64,000 nucleotides of DNA from Halopiger xanaduensis SH-6. Its GTDB lineage: Archaea > Halobacteriota > Halobacteria > Halobacteriales > Natrialbaceae. Positions within the stretch are counted from its first letter, which is position 1. Every line of letters starts with the position of its first letter. The notes beneath the pieces were generated by a model, which made no database searches, was not told the origin of the DNA, and was given only the letters and a program-made list of their open reading frames with translations. Below, one piece after another: positions 35,760-45,207 of the stretch. The translations under genes were made by a program, and so were the position numbers. The DNA lies in the NCBI RefSeq assembly GCF_000217715.1, contig NC_015666.1, forward strand, positions 2,120,270 to 2,184,269, in the 5' to 3' direction.

Positions 35760-37076
35760 ATGCGGCTCGTGGAAATCCTCGTCCCCGAAGAAAAGCGGGA
35801 CGTCGTCGAGGAGACGCTCGAGGACGAGGGCCTCGACTTCACCCTCATTCAGGAGGAAAGTCGCGAGGAGCCCTCGGTCGTCATCACGTTTCCGTTGCCG
35901 GCTCCCGCGGTCGAATCCGTCCTCGATAAGCTTCGGGAGACGGGGATCGGAGAGGACTCCTACACCGTGGTCGTCGAGGCGGAAACCGTCGTCTCCGAGG
36001 GGTACGACGAACTCGAGAAGCGCTACGCCCAGACCACCGCGCGGATCTCCCGCGAGGAGATGCAGTCGCGAGCGAAGGATCTCACCCCGGAGCTGAGCAC
36101 GTACGTCGTCATGATGGTGTTGAGCATGTTCGTCGCGACGGCCGGCCTGCTGCTCGATTCGCCGGCGGTCGTCGTCGGGTCGATGGTCATCGCGCCGCTG
36201 ATCGGGCCCGCACTTGGGGCGAGCGTCGGGACGGTCATCAACGACCGGGCGCTGTTTCGGCGCGCGCTCAAACAGCAGGCGATCGGGCTCGGCGTCGGTG
36301 TCGTCACCGCCACGGCCTTCGCGTTCGTGATACGGACGGCCGGGCTCGTCTCGCCGATGATCGATATCTTCGCGGTCTCGCAGATCGAGAGCCGATTGAC
36401 CCCCGATCTGCTCTCGCTCGTCATCGCGGTCGGCGCCGGCGTGGCGGGCGCGTGGACGCTCACCGCGGGGACTTCGGTCGCCCTCGTCGGCGTCATGATG
36501 GCCGTCGCGGTCGTGCCGCCGCTGGGGGTCGTCGGCATCGGTATCGCGTGGGGGCTCCCGGCGGTCGCCGTCGCCGCCGGCGTGCTCGTCCTCGTGAACA
36601 TGCTCACGATCAACATCACCAGCCTCGCCGTCCTCTGGTACAAGGGCTACCGACCGGACACCTGGTTCCAGCAGGACGAAGCCCGCGTCACCACGCAAAA
36701 GCGCGCCGTCGTCTTCGCTGCTACGATCCTCGTCCTCTCGGCGTTTCTCGGCGTCGTCACGTACGACACCTACCGAACCGGCACGTACGAGGAGGAGATC
36801 AACGAGGACGTGGTCGACGTCCTCGAGTCGCCCGAGTACGACGACCTAGCGCTCATCGACGTCACGGTCGAGTACGACGACCCGGTGCCGATCCGCCAAC
36901 CGGAGCGGATCGTCGTTCGGGTCTCGCATCCGGTCGGTACCGATCCGCCGCGGATCAGCGACGACATTCGATCCCGGGAGAGCGTCGTCGCCGAGTCGGC
37001 GATCCGGTTGCCGACGGGGCCGCTCATCGACGCCCACCGCGCCGAGGTGGTCGTCTACTACGTCGGGCGAGGCTAG
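35760..37076 (+). CDS. DUF389 (TIGR00341-type) membrane protein
   Basis: 438 residues from ATG at 35760. An N-terminal cytoplasmic domain (1-95, [20 protein letters not shown]) is followed by six or more membrane helices containing the DUF389 core ([60 protein letters not shown]). The last 90 residues form an extra soluble domain. Function of the family is unknown; a transport or stress role has been suggested. Divergent from aroA. Confidence 0.85.
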   Translation: MRLVEILVPEEKRDVVEETLEDEGLDFTLIQEESREEPSVVITFPLPAPAVESVLDKLRETGIGEDSYTVVVEAETVVSEGYDELEKRYAQTTARISREEMQSRAKDLTPELSTYVVMMVLSMFVATAGLLLDSPAVVVGSMVIAPLIGPALGASVGTVINDRALFRRALKQQAIGLGVGVVTATAFAFVIRTAGLVSPMIDIFAVSQIESRLTPDLLSLVIAVGAGVAGAWTLTAGTSVALVGVMMAVAVVPPLGVVGIGIAWGLPAVAVAAGVLVLVNMLTINITSLAVLWYKGYRPDTWFQQDEARVTTQKRAVVFAATILVLSAFLGVVTYDTYRTGTYEEEINEDVVDVLESPEYDDLALIDVTVEYDDPVPIRQPERIVVRVSHPVGTDPPRISDDIRSRESVVAESAIRLPTGPLIDAHRAEVVVYYVGRG

Positions 37077-37132
37077 CCGTGCCGGAGCCGCTGTCGAGGG
37101 ATTCGGCTCCGCTTCGAGTCACCGAACGCCGC

Positions 37133-38323
37133 TCACGAACAGCCGATCGAGGACGCGATCTCGCGCAGCGGCTCCGGTTCGTCGATCGCGGGACTCGCGA
37201 CCCGGTAGCTCAGTCCCGTTCCGTCCTCGCACGTCCAGAAGATCGTTTCGAGCCGGCCGTCCTGGTAGTAGGCCGTCGTCGGAACCCCGTCGACCTCGAT
37301 CTCCTCGAGGGCGCTCGAGTCGGGATCGAACCGCTGGACGTCCTGGACGGCGACGAACAGTTCGCGGCCGTTCACGCCGGGGTCGGTGTACCACAGCGTC
37401 GCGGTCGTGCCGAACTTCGCGGACCGCTCGACGACGGTGATCCGGTCGAGGACGAAGGGCTCGGGAACCTCGGGGTCGGGCAGGTCGTAGGGGACGGCGT
37501 CCGCGGCCGCCTCGAGCGAGTCGAAGACGCCCTCCGGTTCGGTCCCCTCCCGCACGACCTCGGCGTCGGCCGGCGGCTCGTACGTGAAGGTTCCCGCGGA
37601 CAGCCCCTCGTCGATCGACAGGTCCGCGTAGGTGACGGCCGTCCGGTGGAGGAGTTCGTCGTCGCCGTCCCGAACCACGTTTCGCTCGCCGACCGGGTAG
37701 CGGTACTCGTCGTCGATCAGGACGGTCCGAGTGATCGTCAACTCCTCGAGGTCGGTCGAGGGACCGAGCGGGATCGCGTACACCGAGTCGCCGACGACGA
37801 GTTCGATCGCCGGCCCCGTCTCCTCCGGCGGCGGGCGCGCCTCGACGGCGTGGGCTTCGCGGCCCTCGACGGTCTCGGTGCCGGCGTACTCGAGGCGGTA
37901 CGAGTCGCGGAGGTTCTCGAGGACGAGCCGGGTCCGGTCGGCGTCGGTCTTGTTGGGGTGGAACTGCTTTTCGACGACGTTCCGCTCGGGGTCGTACTCC
38001 CAGGTGACCGTCCGGTTCGTGACCGCGACCGCGCCCGCCGGCTCCTGCGGATCGGTCGAGTCGACGACCTCGATGCGCTTCGCGGCCGGCGGGCGCGAGA
38101 AGACGCGCTCGGTCCGTTCGGCGGAGCGCGCCGCCGTCTCGAATCGCACCCGGCGGGTCGCCGCGAGGTCGGTCAGCCCGGCGCGGGTTTCGATGGCCGC
38201 CTGCAGGAGCGCGTCGCTCGAGGGGTCGTCAGCGTCAGCGTCTTCATCGGCGTCGCTACTGGGAACGCTGACGCACCCCGCAAGCGCGGCCACGCCCGCC
38301 GTCAGGAGCCGTCGACGTCGCAT
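37133..38323 (-). CDS. Tat lipoprotein, LolA-like
   Basis: 396 residues from ATG at 38323. Signal MRRRRLLTAGVAALAGC: Tat arginines and lipobox Cys17. After an acidic linker comes a long beta-rich domain with features of the LolA/LppX half-barrel: KQFHPNKTDADRTRL, REAHAVEARP and a repeat of this unit in the C-terminal half (GTTATLWYTDPGVNGREL; FWTCEDGTGLSYRV). Two similar halves suggest an internal duplication. Probably a lipid-anchored surface protein. Function not known. Confidence 0.7.
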   Translation of the reverse strand: MRRRRLLTAGVAALAGCVSVPSSDADEDADADDPSSDALLQAAIETRAGLTDLAATRRVRFETAARSAERTERVFSRPPAAKRIEVVDSTDPQEPAGAVAVTNRTVTWEYDPERNVVEKQFHPNKTDADRTRLVLENLRDSYRLEYAGTETVEGREAHAVEARPPPEETGPAIELVVGDSVYAIPLGPSTDLEELTITRTVLIDDEYRYPVGERNVVRDGDDELLHRTAVTYADLSIDEGLSAGTFTYEPPADAEVVREGTEPEGVFDSLEAAADAVPYDLPDPEVPEPFVLDRITVVERSAKFGTTATLWYTDPGVNGRELFVAVQDVQRFDPDSSALEEIEVDGVPTTAYYQDGRLETIFWTCEDGTGLSYRVASPAIDEPEPLREIASSIGCS

Positions 38324-38455
38324 ACACGATCGATTGAATCGTAAATTGATAAGTCTGTATGTCCGTTTAGTAGCGTGTAACAGCCCGGACATCTTAGGTC
38401 GGGTCCGGCTTCCGCGATCCGCGACATTATGTGCCCGCCGGCCGCACGGACGCGT

Positions 38456-39643
38456 ATGAACGTCGATCCCGATCTGTCCCCGCTCCGCGAGGCCGTCGCG
38501 TCGGCCGGCGCGGACGGCTACCTCATCGACGACGATGCAACGGACTCCGATCAGCGGTACGTCTCCGGCTTCACGGCGCCGGACCCCTACCAGACGCTCG
38601 TCACCGACGACGGCGTCCACCTGCTCGTCTCCGGCCTCGAGTACGGCCGCGCGACCGCCGAAAGCGGCGCCGATACCGTCACGCGTCGCTCAGCCTACGA
38701 CTACCGCGAGCTCGTCGCGGAACACGGCCCGCACGGCGCGAAGATCCGCATGCTCGAGGCGTTCCTCGCGGACCGCGGCGTCGAGACGGTCGCCGTCCCC
38801 CGGAACTTCCCGACTGGAACCGCGGACGGACTGCGCGACCGCGGCGTCGCGGTGACGGTCGAATCCGAGGGCGTCGTCGAGGAGATCCGCGCGACCAAGA
38901 CCGACTGGGAGATCGACCAGATCCGGCGAACCCAGCGGGCCAACGAGGCCGCGATGGCCCGCGCCGAGGAGCTGATCGCGACCGCCGACATCGAGGACGG
39001 CACGCTCGTCCGCGACGGCGAACCGCTCACCAGCGAGTTCGTCGCGGAGGAGATCGAAGTCACGCTCCTGCGCCACGGCTGCAGCCTCGACGAGACGATC
39101 GTCGCCTGCGGCGCCGACGCCGCGGACCCCCACGACCGCGGGAGCGGGCCGCTCGAGGCGGACGAACTCATCGTGATTGACATCTTCCCCAAGGACAAGG
39201 AGACGGGCTACTTCGGCGACATGACCCGCACGTTCGCCCGCGGCGAGCCCGGCGAGGAGGCCCGCCGGCGATACGACGTGACGAAGGAAGCGTTCGAGGC
39301 CGCCCTCGAGGCGATCGAACCCGGCGCGACGGGCGCGGACGTCCACGACGCGGCCTGCGACGTGATCGAGGCGGCCGGCTACGAGACGCTTCGCAGCGAC
39401 CCGAGCACCGAGACGGGCTTCATCCACAGCACCGGGCACGGCGTCGGCCTGGATATCCACGAACAGCCGAGCGTCTCGCCTTCGGGTGGGAAACTCGAGC
39501 CGGGCCACATCATCACGATCGAGCCGGGAATCTACGATCCCGACGTCGGCGGCGTCCGCATCGAGGATCTAGTCGTCGTCACCGAGGACGGCTACGAGAA
39601 CCTGACCGACTACCGCGTGGGCCTCGAGCCGGTCGTCGAGTAA
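38456..39643 (+). CDS. M24B-family Xaa-Pro aminopeptidase/prolidase
   Basis: 395 residues from ATG at 38456. N-terminal creatinase-like domain (1-140), then the pita-bread catalytic domain with metal ligands visible as VIDIFPKD, YFGDMTRTF, STGHGVGLDIHE, TIEPGIY and GGVRIEDL. It removes N-terminal residues before proline or cleaves Xaa-Pro dipeptides. Cytoplasmic. It converges with the HtrA gene (17 bp between stops). Confidence 0.9.
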   Translation: MNVDPDLSPLREAVASAGADGYLIDDDATDSDQRYVSGFTAPDPYQTLVTDDGVHLLVSGLEYGRATAESGADTVTRRSAYDYRELVAEHGPHGAKIRMLEAFLADRGVETVAVPRNFPTGTADGLRDRGVAVTVESEGVVEEIRATKTDWEIDQIRRTQRANEAAMARAEELIATADIEDGTLVRDGEPLTSEFVAEEIEVTLLRHGCSLDETIVACGADAADPHDRGSGPLEADELIVIDIFPKDKETGYFGDMTRTFARGEPGEEARRRYDVTKEAFEAALEAIEPGATGADVHDAACDVIEAAGYETLRSDPSTETGFIHSTGHGVGLDIHEQPSVSPSGGKLEPGHIITIEPGIYDPDVGGVRIEDLVVVTEDGYENLTDYRVGLEPVVE

Positions 39644-39659
39644 CGGAACGTCGCCCTCC

Positions 39660-40760
39660 TCAGACCTGTGGCCGCGGCCGCGCGCCCAGCGTCAGGTCGA
39701 CCGACTGCTCCTGCCCGTCGCGGACGACCGTCACCGAAATCGTCTCGTCCGGACTCGTCTCGAGCGCCAGGTAACTCGAGAGATCCTCGAGCGACGCGAT
39801 TTCGGCGTCGTTCAGCGCGACGATGACGTCCCCGCCGGTCGGCACCCGCGTGCCGTCGATGATCGCGGTGCCGGTGCTCGGCTGGAGGACGCCGTCGGAC
39901 GGGCCGCCGGAGCGGACGCCTTCGACGATCACGCCGCGGGGGTTCTCGAGTCCGTTGGCCTCGGCGATGGCCGGCGTCACGGTCGCGAGCGAGACGCCCA
40001 TGTACGCGTGGTCGTACTCGCCGGTCTCGACGAGCGAGGGGACGACCCGCTGTGCGAGCGCCGCCGAGATGCCGAAGGCGATGTTGTCGCCGCCGCCGGA
40101 GTTGATGACGGCGATCACCTCGCCGTCAAGCGAGACGATCGGGCCGCCGCTGTTGCCGGGGTTCGCCGCGGCGTCGGTCTGGACCGCGTCGGGAATGTCG
40201 TACCCTAGCGAACTCGGCAGCGACCGGTTGACGCCGCTGACGACGCCGGTCGTGAGCGTGCCGTCGAGCCCGTAGGGGTTGCCGATGACCAACACCTCAT
40301 CGCCGACGACCGGGTCGCCGTCGATAAAGGGCAGCGGGGTCGCGTACTCCGGCCTGTCGTCGACCCGGACCGCCGCGAGGTCGCTGTAGACGTCCGTGCC
40401 GACGACGGTTCCGGTTCGCCACTCGCCCTGCCGGAACCGGACGTCCAGTTCGGTCGCGTTCCCGACGACGTGGGCGTTCGTCACGAGGTGGGACTCGTCG
40501 TAGACGAACCCCGTTCCCTGTCCGGCCGTCGTCTCCATCTGGGCGACCGAGTCGACGGTCTCCTCGTAGACGGCAGCGTAGTCGCCGTTCGCGGGCGGAT
40601 CGCGCTGCTCGGCGTCGTCTGACTGCCCGGTCGTCGACTGGCTCGTTTCGTCGGTTGCCCCGTCGTCGGCGCCGGGGGTCGTACAGCCGGCGATCGCACC
40701 CGTCGCCGCGACGCCGAGCGTCTGCAGTACGCGTCGGCGGGAGAGTCGATTTCGAGGCAT
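39660..40760 (-). CDS. HtrA/DegP-like S1C serine protease, Tat lipoprotein
   Basis: 366 residues from ATG at 40760. Tat signal with SRRRVLQTLG and lipobox Cys26, a Thr/Asp/Gln linker, then a trypsin-like domain with the catalytic triad H97 (TNAHVV), D127 (YSDLAAV) and S204 (GNSGGP). C-terminal PDZ-like domain from about 255 (YMGVSLATVTPAI, GGDVIVALNDAEI). Extracytoplasmic, lipid-anchored protein quality control. Confidence 0.93.
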   Translation of the reverse strand: MPRNRLSRRRVLQTLGVAATGAIAGCTTPGADDGATDETSQSTTGQSDDAEQRDPPANGDYAAVYEETVDSVAQMETTAGQGTGFVYDESHLVTNAHVVGNATELDVRFRQGEWRTGTVVGTDVYSDLAAVRVDDRPEYATPLPFIDGDPVVGDEVLVIGNPYGLDGTLTTGVVSGVNRSLPSSLGYDIPDAVQTDAAANPGNSGGPIVSLDGEVIAVINSGGGDNIAFGISAALAQRVVPSLVETGEYDHAYMGVSLATVTPAIAEANGLENPRGVIVEGVRSGGPSDGVLQPSTGTAIIDGTRVPTGGDVIVALNDAEIASLEDLSSYLALETSPDETISVTVVRDGQEQSVDLTLGARPRPQV

Positions 40761-40866
40761 CCGGTCGACAATACGTTCCGTTAGTTCCTTTCTTTTTCCG
40801 GATTTTCCCGACTCGAGCGGAACGTTGACCCGAATTCGACCCGGGTGGCGACGGCGCTACTGCGAC

Positions 40867-41934
40867 TCACTCGAGCGCGATCCGCTCGCCGACCTCGAGG
40901 CCGCTTCGGAGCGCGGCGTGGAGTCGTCCTTCGCCGGCGACCCAGTCGCCGATGCAGTACAGCCCCTCGGCCTCCGCGCTCCGGAGCGGGCCGGTCTGAG
41001 CGCCGGCCTCGGGCAGCGCGTAGCGCCAGCCCTGGTGATCGGTCCAGTCGGGGTCGGCCAGCCGGTCGTCCCCGAGCAGGGCCGCGGCGATCCGGGCGAG
41101 TTCCTCGCAGTTCTCCGCGGGCGGGTCGTCGTAGTGTTCGACCGACCACTCGTGGTTGGCCTGGACGATCAGCAGCGACTCGCCGCCGGGGACGTGGTCC
41201 GGCTTGCACTCCTCGCGGGCGATCCAACCCACTTCGTGCGCTTTGTCCGTGTTGACCAGCGCGTAGTAGGGCCGCTCGAGTTCGAACGGGTAGTGGAGCG
41301 CGGCGGTCCAGATCGTCCGGTAGGGGACGTCGTCGATAGCGTCGACGAGCGTCTCGCGGAGTCCGTCGTCGGCGTCCCACTCGGCCGACCGCAGGAGGTC
41401 GGCGGTCTGGGGCGCCGGCGGATTCAGCAGGAGGGCGTCGAAGGGACCCCACTCGTCGCCGTCGTCGTCCTCGAGGCGCCAGCCCGCCGATTCCCCGCCG
41501 TTCACAGCTCCGCCAGCATCCCGAACCAGCCGTTCGACGCGCGTCTCGCGGTGGACGTCGACGTCCGTCCGCGCGAACAGTCGCTTCGCGATCTGGGTCA
41601 GGCCTGCGCGGTAGGTCCACTTGTGCTCGTCGGCGTCGCGCCCCTCCGAGACGTCGCCGCCGCGGTCGAACGTCCAGATCGGCTCGGTGATATCGACTAA
41701 CCCGTCCGTCTCGAGGGTCTCCGTCAGCAGGTCGGTGACGCGCTCGTCGTCGTCCTTGACGTAGTTCGCGCCGTAGTCGTAGACGACGCCGTCTCGGCGT
41801 CTCGTCGCCGCGCGGCCGCAGACGCCGCCGGACTTCTCGAGCACCGTCACCGTCGCGTCGGGCAGGGTCTCCTCGAGGGCGTACGCCGCGGCCGCAGCGG
41901 CCGCGCCGGCGCCGACAATACCGATTCGGGTCAT
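40867..41934 (-). CDS. FAD-dependent amine oxidase/renalase-like protein
   Basis: 355 residues from ATG at 41934. Dinucleotide-binding GIVGAGAAAAAAAYAL (4-19) with ARG in GVCGRAATRRRDG, then YDYGANYVKDDDERV, and the C-terminal FAD motif LYCIGDWVAGEGRLHAALRS (residues 320-340). This order matches renalase-type NAD(P)/FAD oxidases. Physiological substrate not known. Confidence 0.82.
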   Translation of the reverse strand: MTRIGIVGAGAAAAAAAYALEETLPDATVTVLEKSGGVCGRAATRRRDGVVYDYGANYVKDDDERVTDLLTETLETDGLVDITEPIWTFDRGGDVSEGRDADEHKWTYRAGLTQIAKRLFARTDVDVHRETRVERLVRDAGGAVNGGESAGWRLEDDDGDEWGPFDALLLNPPAPQTADLLRSAEWDADDGLRETLVDAIDDVPYRTIWTAALHYPFELERPYYALVNTDKAHEVGWIAREECKPDHVPGGESLLIVQANHEWSVEHYDDPPAENCEELARIAAALLGDDRLADPDWTDHQGWRYALPEAGAQTGPLRSAEAEGLYCIGDWVAGEGRLHAALRSGLEVGERIALE

Positions 41935-42046
41935 GTGGAACACTCGGACCCGACGCGGGAAGTATCTCAGCACAGGTCGGGAGCGTTGCCGCCACTTCGG
42001 ACGGGCGGATTCGGCCTCGGCCAGCCGGCAGACTGGCCACTTACAG

Positions 42047-42436
42047 TTACTCCTCGAGGTCGCCGTCGAGACACTGGTCGAGACAGCACTCGACGAGCGA
42101 CGGCGGATCGCGAAACACGAGCTGTTCGGACCGTTCGTCGTACTCGAGGACGTCCGCCTCCTCCAGCATCGGCAGATGGACGTGGTACAGCTCGATCTCG
42201 ACGCCCTCGAGGGTCTCGTCTCGGACGGCGCTCGGCGACCGATCGCAGTCCCACGCCGCCACCTGGCGGGCCGTCTCGGTGAGCGACGCCTGGTGCTCGT
42301 TACGTAGATAGTAGAGCACGTACCGCCGACGGACATCGGCGAGTGCGGCGAGGAGTTCGTCGATCCGCGCCTGCCGATCGCCGTCGGGCGACGGACTGCA
42401 GTCGGGACCGTCTCGCCCGTCGCCGTCGTCGGTCAT
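42047..42436 (-). CDS. Winged-helix regulator, DUF7344-like
   Basis: 129 residues from ATG at 42436. After an acidic leader, the helix-turn-helix region ELLAALADVRRRYVLYYLRNE is followed by the recognition segment and a wing (EGVEIELYHVHLPMLEEADVLEYDERS). This order is the haloarchaeal DUF7344 type. A four-Cys tail (CCLDQC) could bind metal. DNA target unknown. Confidence 0.75.
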   Translation of the reverse strand: MTDDGDGRDGPDCSPSPDGDRQARIDELLAALADVRRRYVLYYLRNEHQASLTETARQVAAWDCDRSPSAVRDETLEGVEIELYHVHLPMLEEADVLEYDERSEQLVFRDPPSLVECCLDQCLDGDLEE

Positions 42437-42813
42437 TCGTCCACCGCGGGCTCGAGAGACGGTTCCGAGGCCGCCGCTCGGTGTGCGGGGCGGTCCGTCG
42501 CCGCCGATACCGCGCATTCGGCGAGGAACGCCGCGAGCGATCTGACGGATCGACGGTACCGACGGCTCTGAACTGCAACTGAATCGGCCGATCGGTCGCC
42601 GCTACTCCCGATGCGATGACGGATCGCCTGCGAATGAGGTGCCGACATATCGCACGGTACTCCGATCCCGGGTATAGGTGTTGTTTTGCAGCAAAGAGAT
42701 GGGTTGTGGATCGCGGAACCAGCACCGTCGACGGCTGCGGAAATCGAAACGATCGACGACGAACGTCCGAAAATAACTGAACGGTGCCGTATGGTATAAC
42801 GACGGTTCACGGC
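42437..42813. other. Intergenic region without recognisable gene
   Basis: No gene seen. It has a short TTTGCAGCAAA inverted repeat near 42686 and a TATAGG-like run at about 42673. Otherwise only ordinary sequence between the DUF7344-like gene and an Lrp-family gene. Confidence 0.5.
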
Positions 42814-43302
42814 TCAACTGTCCCCCTCGCGGCGAGCCGACTCGAGCGCGGTTTCGAAGATCGACGGGGACCGCATCCTCCGTTTCGTGATCTCCGTCCG
42901 CTCGATCTCGACGTCTAACTCGTGGATCGCCTGCGTGATCTCCGAGAGGTGGCAGGTGTCCCGCGCGAGGACTTTGATGTGGATGTTCTCCCGCCCGCCG
43001 AGCAACTCCTGAACCTCGAGGACCCCCTCGACCTCGAGGAGCGACTCGACGGCCTCGTGTCGCCGCGTCGGGGCTGCGGTCACGACGAACGTGGTCAACA
43101 GCGGAATATCGAGCCGCGTATAATCGACCTGGGGCCAGTAGCCGGTGAGGACGCCGGTCTCCTCGAGCCGTTCGATTCGGTTCCGGACGGTACTGGGCGA
43201 GACGTCGAGTCGCTCGGCCATCTCGATCGCGGTCGTGTTTCTGGCATCGTCCTGCAGGAGAAAGAGGATCCCCCGGTCGACGTCGTCGAGGTCGCTCGAC
43301 AT
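42814..43302 (-). CDS. Lrp/AsnC-family transcriptional regulator
   Basis: 162 residues from ATG at 43302. Winged helix with RLDVSPSTVRNRIERLEE (about 32-49) and a RAM-type ligand domain (LLTTFVVTAAPTRRHEAV, GGRENIHIKVLA). The C-terminal tail TEITKRRMRSPSIFETALES is longer than in the other Lrp protein of this window, and the two are only distantly alike. Confidence 0.9.
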   Translation of the reverse strand: MSSDLDDVDRGILFLLQDDARNTTAIEMAERLDVSPSTVRNRIERLEETGVLTGYWPQVDYTRLDIPLLTTFVVTAAPTRRHEAVESLLEVEGVLEVQELLGGRENIHIKVLARDTCHLSEITQAIHELDVEIERTEITKRRMRSPSIFETALESARREGDS

Positions 43303-43495
43303 ACGTACTCATCACTCGGGATACGCACATGTAGCTACGGAAAGCCTATCATAATTGGAGACTGACTCCAGATCTTATTATCGTCGACCGCATACAGTAA
43401 GCAGGTATTTCGTAATCGGAATCCGATCGGCGAGTAGCCGAGCGGCAAGCGAGCACCGGCGTCCAGAACCGCCCGCAGCAGCGGTCGACGAGCGC

Positions 43496-44227
43496 CTACA
43501 GTTCGCGCGCCATCATCACCTCGTCGACCAGTTCCTCGTCGATCGCGTAGTGATTCCGGCGGATCGCTTCGGTGTCCCAGCCGCGGTCGGTCAGGAACTC
43601 GAGCGCGCGGTCGTTGGTGACGGGAACGCTGTTGTACACCTTCCGGTAGCCGTTGGCGTCAGCCCACTCGATACCGCGCTCGAGCAGTTTGCTGCCGATG
43701 CCGCGCCCGCGGTAGGCCTCGCGAACGCCGACGGTCTGCTCGGCGGTCCCCCGCCGGCGCTCGACTTGCGGGAGCTCGAGGTGGGTCCAGCCGACGACGT
43801 CGCCCTCGACCGTCGCGACGAAGAACACCCGCGAACGGACGGCGTTGTGCCTGGTGACGGCGTTCTCGTACAGGAGTTCTTCGGCGACCGTCTCCGCGAC
43901 GACGTAGGTCTCCGTGTCCGTCACGTCCCGGATGGTCTCGATGAGGCCGTCGAAATCGTCGTGGCGCCCCGGCCGGATCGCGAACGCGAGGTCGTCGCTC
44001 TCGTACGTCTCGACCGCGCCGAACTCGAATCCGATCTGCAGCGTCCCGCCGTCCTCCTCGAGGTAGCCGTCCGCCTTCAACTCCTCGAGGCGCGATCCGA
44101 ACTCGTCGGACGACAGCGAGACGTACTCCCGGAGCTTGTGGCGCTCGACGGTGCCGTGGCGTTCGACGTACTCGTAGAGTCGCCGGCTGGCGTCGGACGA
44201 AAATGTCGGTCGTTCGGTCGATCCCAT
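43496..44227 (-). CDS. HTH-GNAT N-acetyltransferase fusion
   Basis: 243 residues from ATG at 44227. The first 70 residues look like a winged-helix (LYEYVERHGTVERHKLREYV; ELKADGYLEEDGG). From about 80 is a GNAT fold with acetyl-CoA loop YRGRGIGSKLLERG and NDRALEFLTDRGW. N-terminal HTH plus GNAT is a recurring haloarchaeal design. Acceptor substrate not known. Confidence 0.75.
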   Translation of the reverse strand: MGSTERPTFSSDASRRLYEYVERHGTVERHKLREYVSLSSDEFGSRLEELKADGYLEEDGGTLQIGFEFGAVETYESDDLAFAIRPGRHDDFDGLIETIRDVTDTETYVVAETVAEELLYENAVTRHNAVRSRVFFVATVEGDVVGWTHLELPQVERRRGTAEQTVGVREAYRGRGIGSKLLERGIEWADANGYRKVYNSVPVTNDRALEFLTDRGWDTEAIRRNHYAIDEELVDEVMMAREL

Positions 44228-44376
44228 ACCCCCAGTACGCGGACGGTGGTCTTATGGTTTGGTGGCTGCTAACACCTCACATCTTCGTAGTCGAATTCGA
44301 ACCGGACGGTACCTCGCGTGACGGGCGAGGAAATCGATCGAACGCCTTTTGCGACCCCGGGCGGTAGCACCGGGCG

Positions 44377-45207
44377 ATGGACGTACTGATCGTCGGCGCG
44401 GGATCGATGGGCACCTGGTTCGGACGCGCGGTCGAGGCCGCCGTCGCGTTCGCCGACGTCGATCCCGACGCCGCAGCGGCGGCCGCCGACGCCGTCGAGG
44501 GGGCCGAGGTCGCCCCGCTCGCGCCCGACGGCTCGGACGCGAGAGACGACTACGATGTCGTCTGTCTCGCCGTGCCGATGGCCCACGTCACCGACGCGAT
44601 CGCGACCCACGCGAGCCGCGCCGAGCGGGCCGTCGTCGACGTCTCGGGCGTGATGGAACCCGCGCTCGAGGTGATGGCCGAGCACGCGCCCGACCTCGAG
44701 CGGGCGAGCCTGCACCCGCTGTTCGCCCCCGAACGCGCGCCGGGTTCGATCGCCGTCGTCCGCGACGCGGGCGGGCCGACGATCGACGCGTTGCTCGCCG
44801 GCCTCGAGGCGCGCGGAAACGAACTCATCGAGACGACGGCGAGCGAGCACGACGAGGCCATGGAGACGGTGCAGGCGGCGACCCACGCCGCGGTGTTGTC
44901 GTTCGCGCTCGCGGCGGAGCCCGTTCCGGAGGGGTTCGAGACGCCGATCTACGAGGGGTTGGCGACGCTGGCCGAACAGATGACCGAGGGGACGCCGCGG
45001 GTCTACGCCGACATTCAGACCGCTTTCGACGGCGCCGATGCAGTTTCGGAGGCCGCCGAATCGATCGCCGCCGCCGATGCCGACGAGTTCGAATCCCTCT
45101 ATCGGGAGGCAGCGGCGACGTGGCAGGCGCGGGATCGAGACCGACGCGACGGCGACGCGGACGCGCAGACGAGAGAGACCAGCGACAACGGCGGTGATTC
45201 CACGTGA
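44377..45207 (+). CDS. tyrA: Prephenate dehydrogenase
   Basis: 276 residues from ATG. Rossmann GAGSMGTWF (7-15) and CLAVPMAHVTDAI, followed by the prephenate-binding ASLHPLFAPERAPGS and a helical dimerisation domain. It converts prephenate to 4-hydroxyphenylpyruvate with NAD(P) in tyrosine synthesis. Stop overlaps the start of the methyltransferase gene by 4 nt. Confidence 0.9.
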   Translation: MDVLIVGAGSMGTWFGRAVEAAVAFADVDPDAAAAAADAVEGAEVAPLAPDGSDARDDYDVVCLAVPMAHVTDAIATHASRAERAVVDVSGVMEPALEVMAEHAPDLERASLHPLFAPERAPGSIAVVRDAGGPTIDALLAGLEARGNELIETTASEHDEAMETVQAATHAAVLSFALAAEPVPEGFETPIYEGLATLAEQMTEGTPRVYADIQTAFDGADAVSEAAESIAAADADEFESLYREAAATWQARDRDRRDGDADAQTRETSDNGGDST

